6,564 nt of DNA from assembly GCA_005804005.1 (NCBI GenBank), contig SYPI01000070.1, positions 1 to 6,564 on the forward strand, written 5' to 3'. The translations under genes and the position numbers were made by a program. The first letter of the stretch is position 1; each line of letters starts with the position of its first letter. Shown one piece after another: positions 5,946-6,564 of the stretch. The notes beneath the pieces are model-generated. The model did no database searches. It was not told the origin of the DNA and saw only the letters and a program-made list of their open reading frames with translations. Source of the stretch: Planctomycetia bacterium. GTDB lineage: Bacteria; Planctomycetota; Phycisphaerae; Phycisphaerales; SM1A02.

Positions 5946-6564
5946 GTTTTCGCAAGGCGCTCACCAGCGCCGCGATGTGCTCCGCCCCGTGCGCCGCGCT
6001 CAGCTGCACCCGCAATCTGGCGTGACCCTCGGGTACCACCGGGAACCCGAAGCCAATCACAAACACCCCCAATTGCAGCAGCCGCTTGGACATGGCGATC
6101 GCCCTCGCAGTCTCACCAACAATGATCGGACAGATAGCCGTGGTGCTCTCGAGCACCGTGAATCCGGCTTCCCGAATCCCCGCGCGCGCCGCCTCAACAT
6201 TGGCGCGCAGCCGCGCCACCCGCTCTGGCTCGCGCATGAGCACTTCCACAGCCTTCTCGGCGCTGCAGGCCACCGTGGCTGGCAGGGCATTGGAAAACAG
6301 AGTCGGCCGCCCACGCTGCAAAAGCAACTCGATGCCGGTGCGACTGCCGGTCACAAACCCACCAGCCGCCCCACCGAGTGCCTTGCCCAGGGTTCCGGTG
6401 ATGTAGTCGATGCTCGATGCTGGCATCCCCCAGTGCTCGTGCGTGCCGCGACCGGTGGCGCCCATCACCCCAGTGCCGTGCGAATCGTCCACCACCAAGA
6501 GGGCACCAAACTCGTCACACAGCCGCCGCATGGCTGGCAGGTCGGCGATGTCGCCCTCCATACT
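5929..6564 (-). CDS. kbl: 2-amino-3-ketobutyrate coenzyme A ligase (glycine C-acetyltransferase), C-terminal part
   Basis: The enzyme is a PLP-dependent alpha-oxoamine synthase that, after threonine dehydrogenase, splits 2-amino-3-ketobutyrate with CoA into glycine and acetyl-CoA. The 5' end runs off the right edge; 211 residues, roughly the second half of a protein of about 395, are visible. From the first visible residue, SMEGDIADL opens the segment, VDDSHGTG (25-32) holds the Asp26 and His29 that contact PLP, and TGTLGKALGGAAGGF (57-70 region) carries the PLP-binding Lys61. GRPTLFSNALP (85-95), FGFPVVPEG (172-180) and RLRVQLSAAH (183-192) follow; the last holds the substrate-carboxylate Arg185. 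This pattern, with DDSH and RLR-x-Q-SAAH, fits Kbl better than BioF or HemA. An ATG just inside the edge is internal to the domain and is not the true start. Its last 17 bases overlap the 3' end of asnB on the opposite strand. The gene tdh, often its partner, is not in view. Confidence 0.95.
   Translation of the reverse strand, partial: SMEGDIADLPAMRRLCDEFGALLVVDDSHGTGVMGATGRGTHEHWGMPASSIDYITGTLGKALGGAAGGFVTGSRTGIELLLQRGRPTLFSNALPATVACSAEKAVEVLMREPERVARLRANVEAARAGIREAGFTVLESTTAICPIIVGETARAIAMSKRLLQLGVFVIGFGFPVVPEGHARLRVQLSAAHGAEHIAALVSALRKLRAEC

Noticed and set aside
1..6564. A defence system, biosynthetic cluster or mobile element
   Set aside because: The genes are mostly housekeeping, with no transposase, integrase, toxin-antitoxin pair, repeat array or nuclease. 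asnB alone does not make a biosynthetic cluster.

Overview
The window is a GC-rich, tightly packed piece of bacterial chromosome with six protein-coding genes, four on the + strand and two on the - strand. No tRNA, rRNA, mobile element, CRISPR array or phage gene is visible. The best guess for the host is a planctomycete, possibly Phycisphaerae. This rests on a single large pseudopilin-type protein with a long class III leader of the kind abundant in that phylum, on a secreted low-complexity protein, and on start codons that mostly lack a Shine-Dalgarno sequence. It is an inference from style, not from a marker gene.

Layout. Bases 1-968 hold the 3' end of an unrecognised, possibly TIM-barrel protein, followed by trmL (tRNA 2'-O-methyltransferase); the two overlap by 4 bases. 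After a 61-base gap with a possible -10 box and a hairpin comes a 332-residue pseudopilin-like protein (1030-2028). It converges on a - strand gene for a secreted, charged, helical protein (2112-2894), and a strong hairpin with a UUCG loop lies between the two stop codons. A 93-base divergent spacer separates that gene from mrp (Fe-S carrier ATPase, 2988-4064). Nine bases later asnB (glutamine-dependent asparagine synthetase, 4074-5945) begins, probably co-transcribed with mrp. The - strand kbl gene (2-amino-3-ketobutyrate CoA ligase) enters from the right edge, and its 3' end overlaps that of asnB by 17 bases.

How the genes relate. trmL (tRNA wobble modification), mrp (Fe-S cluster handling), asnB (Asn synthesis) and kbl (Thr to Gly catabolism) are housekeeping functions, with no evident shared pathway beyond amino-acid metabolism for the last two. 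The pseudopilin and the secreted protein are envelope or export related, but no secretion machinery lies beside them. I see no convincing sign of a new multi-gene system. The points most worth checking are the altered Fe-S motif of Mrp, the unusual pseudopilin, the uncharacterised secreted protein and the unassigned N-terminal fragment.
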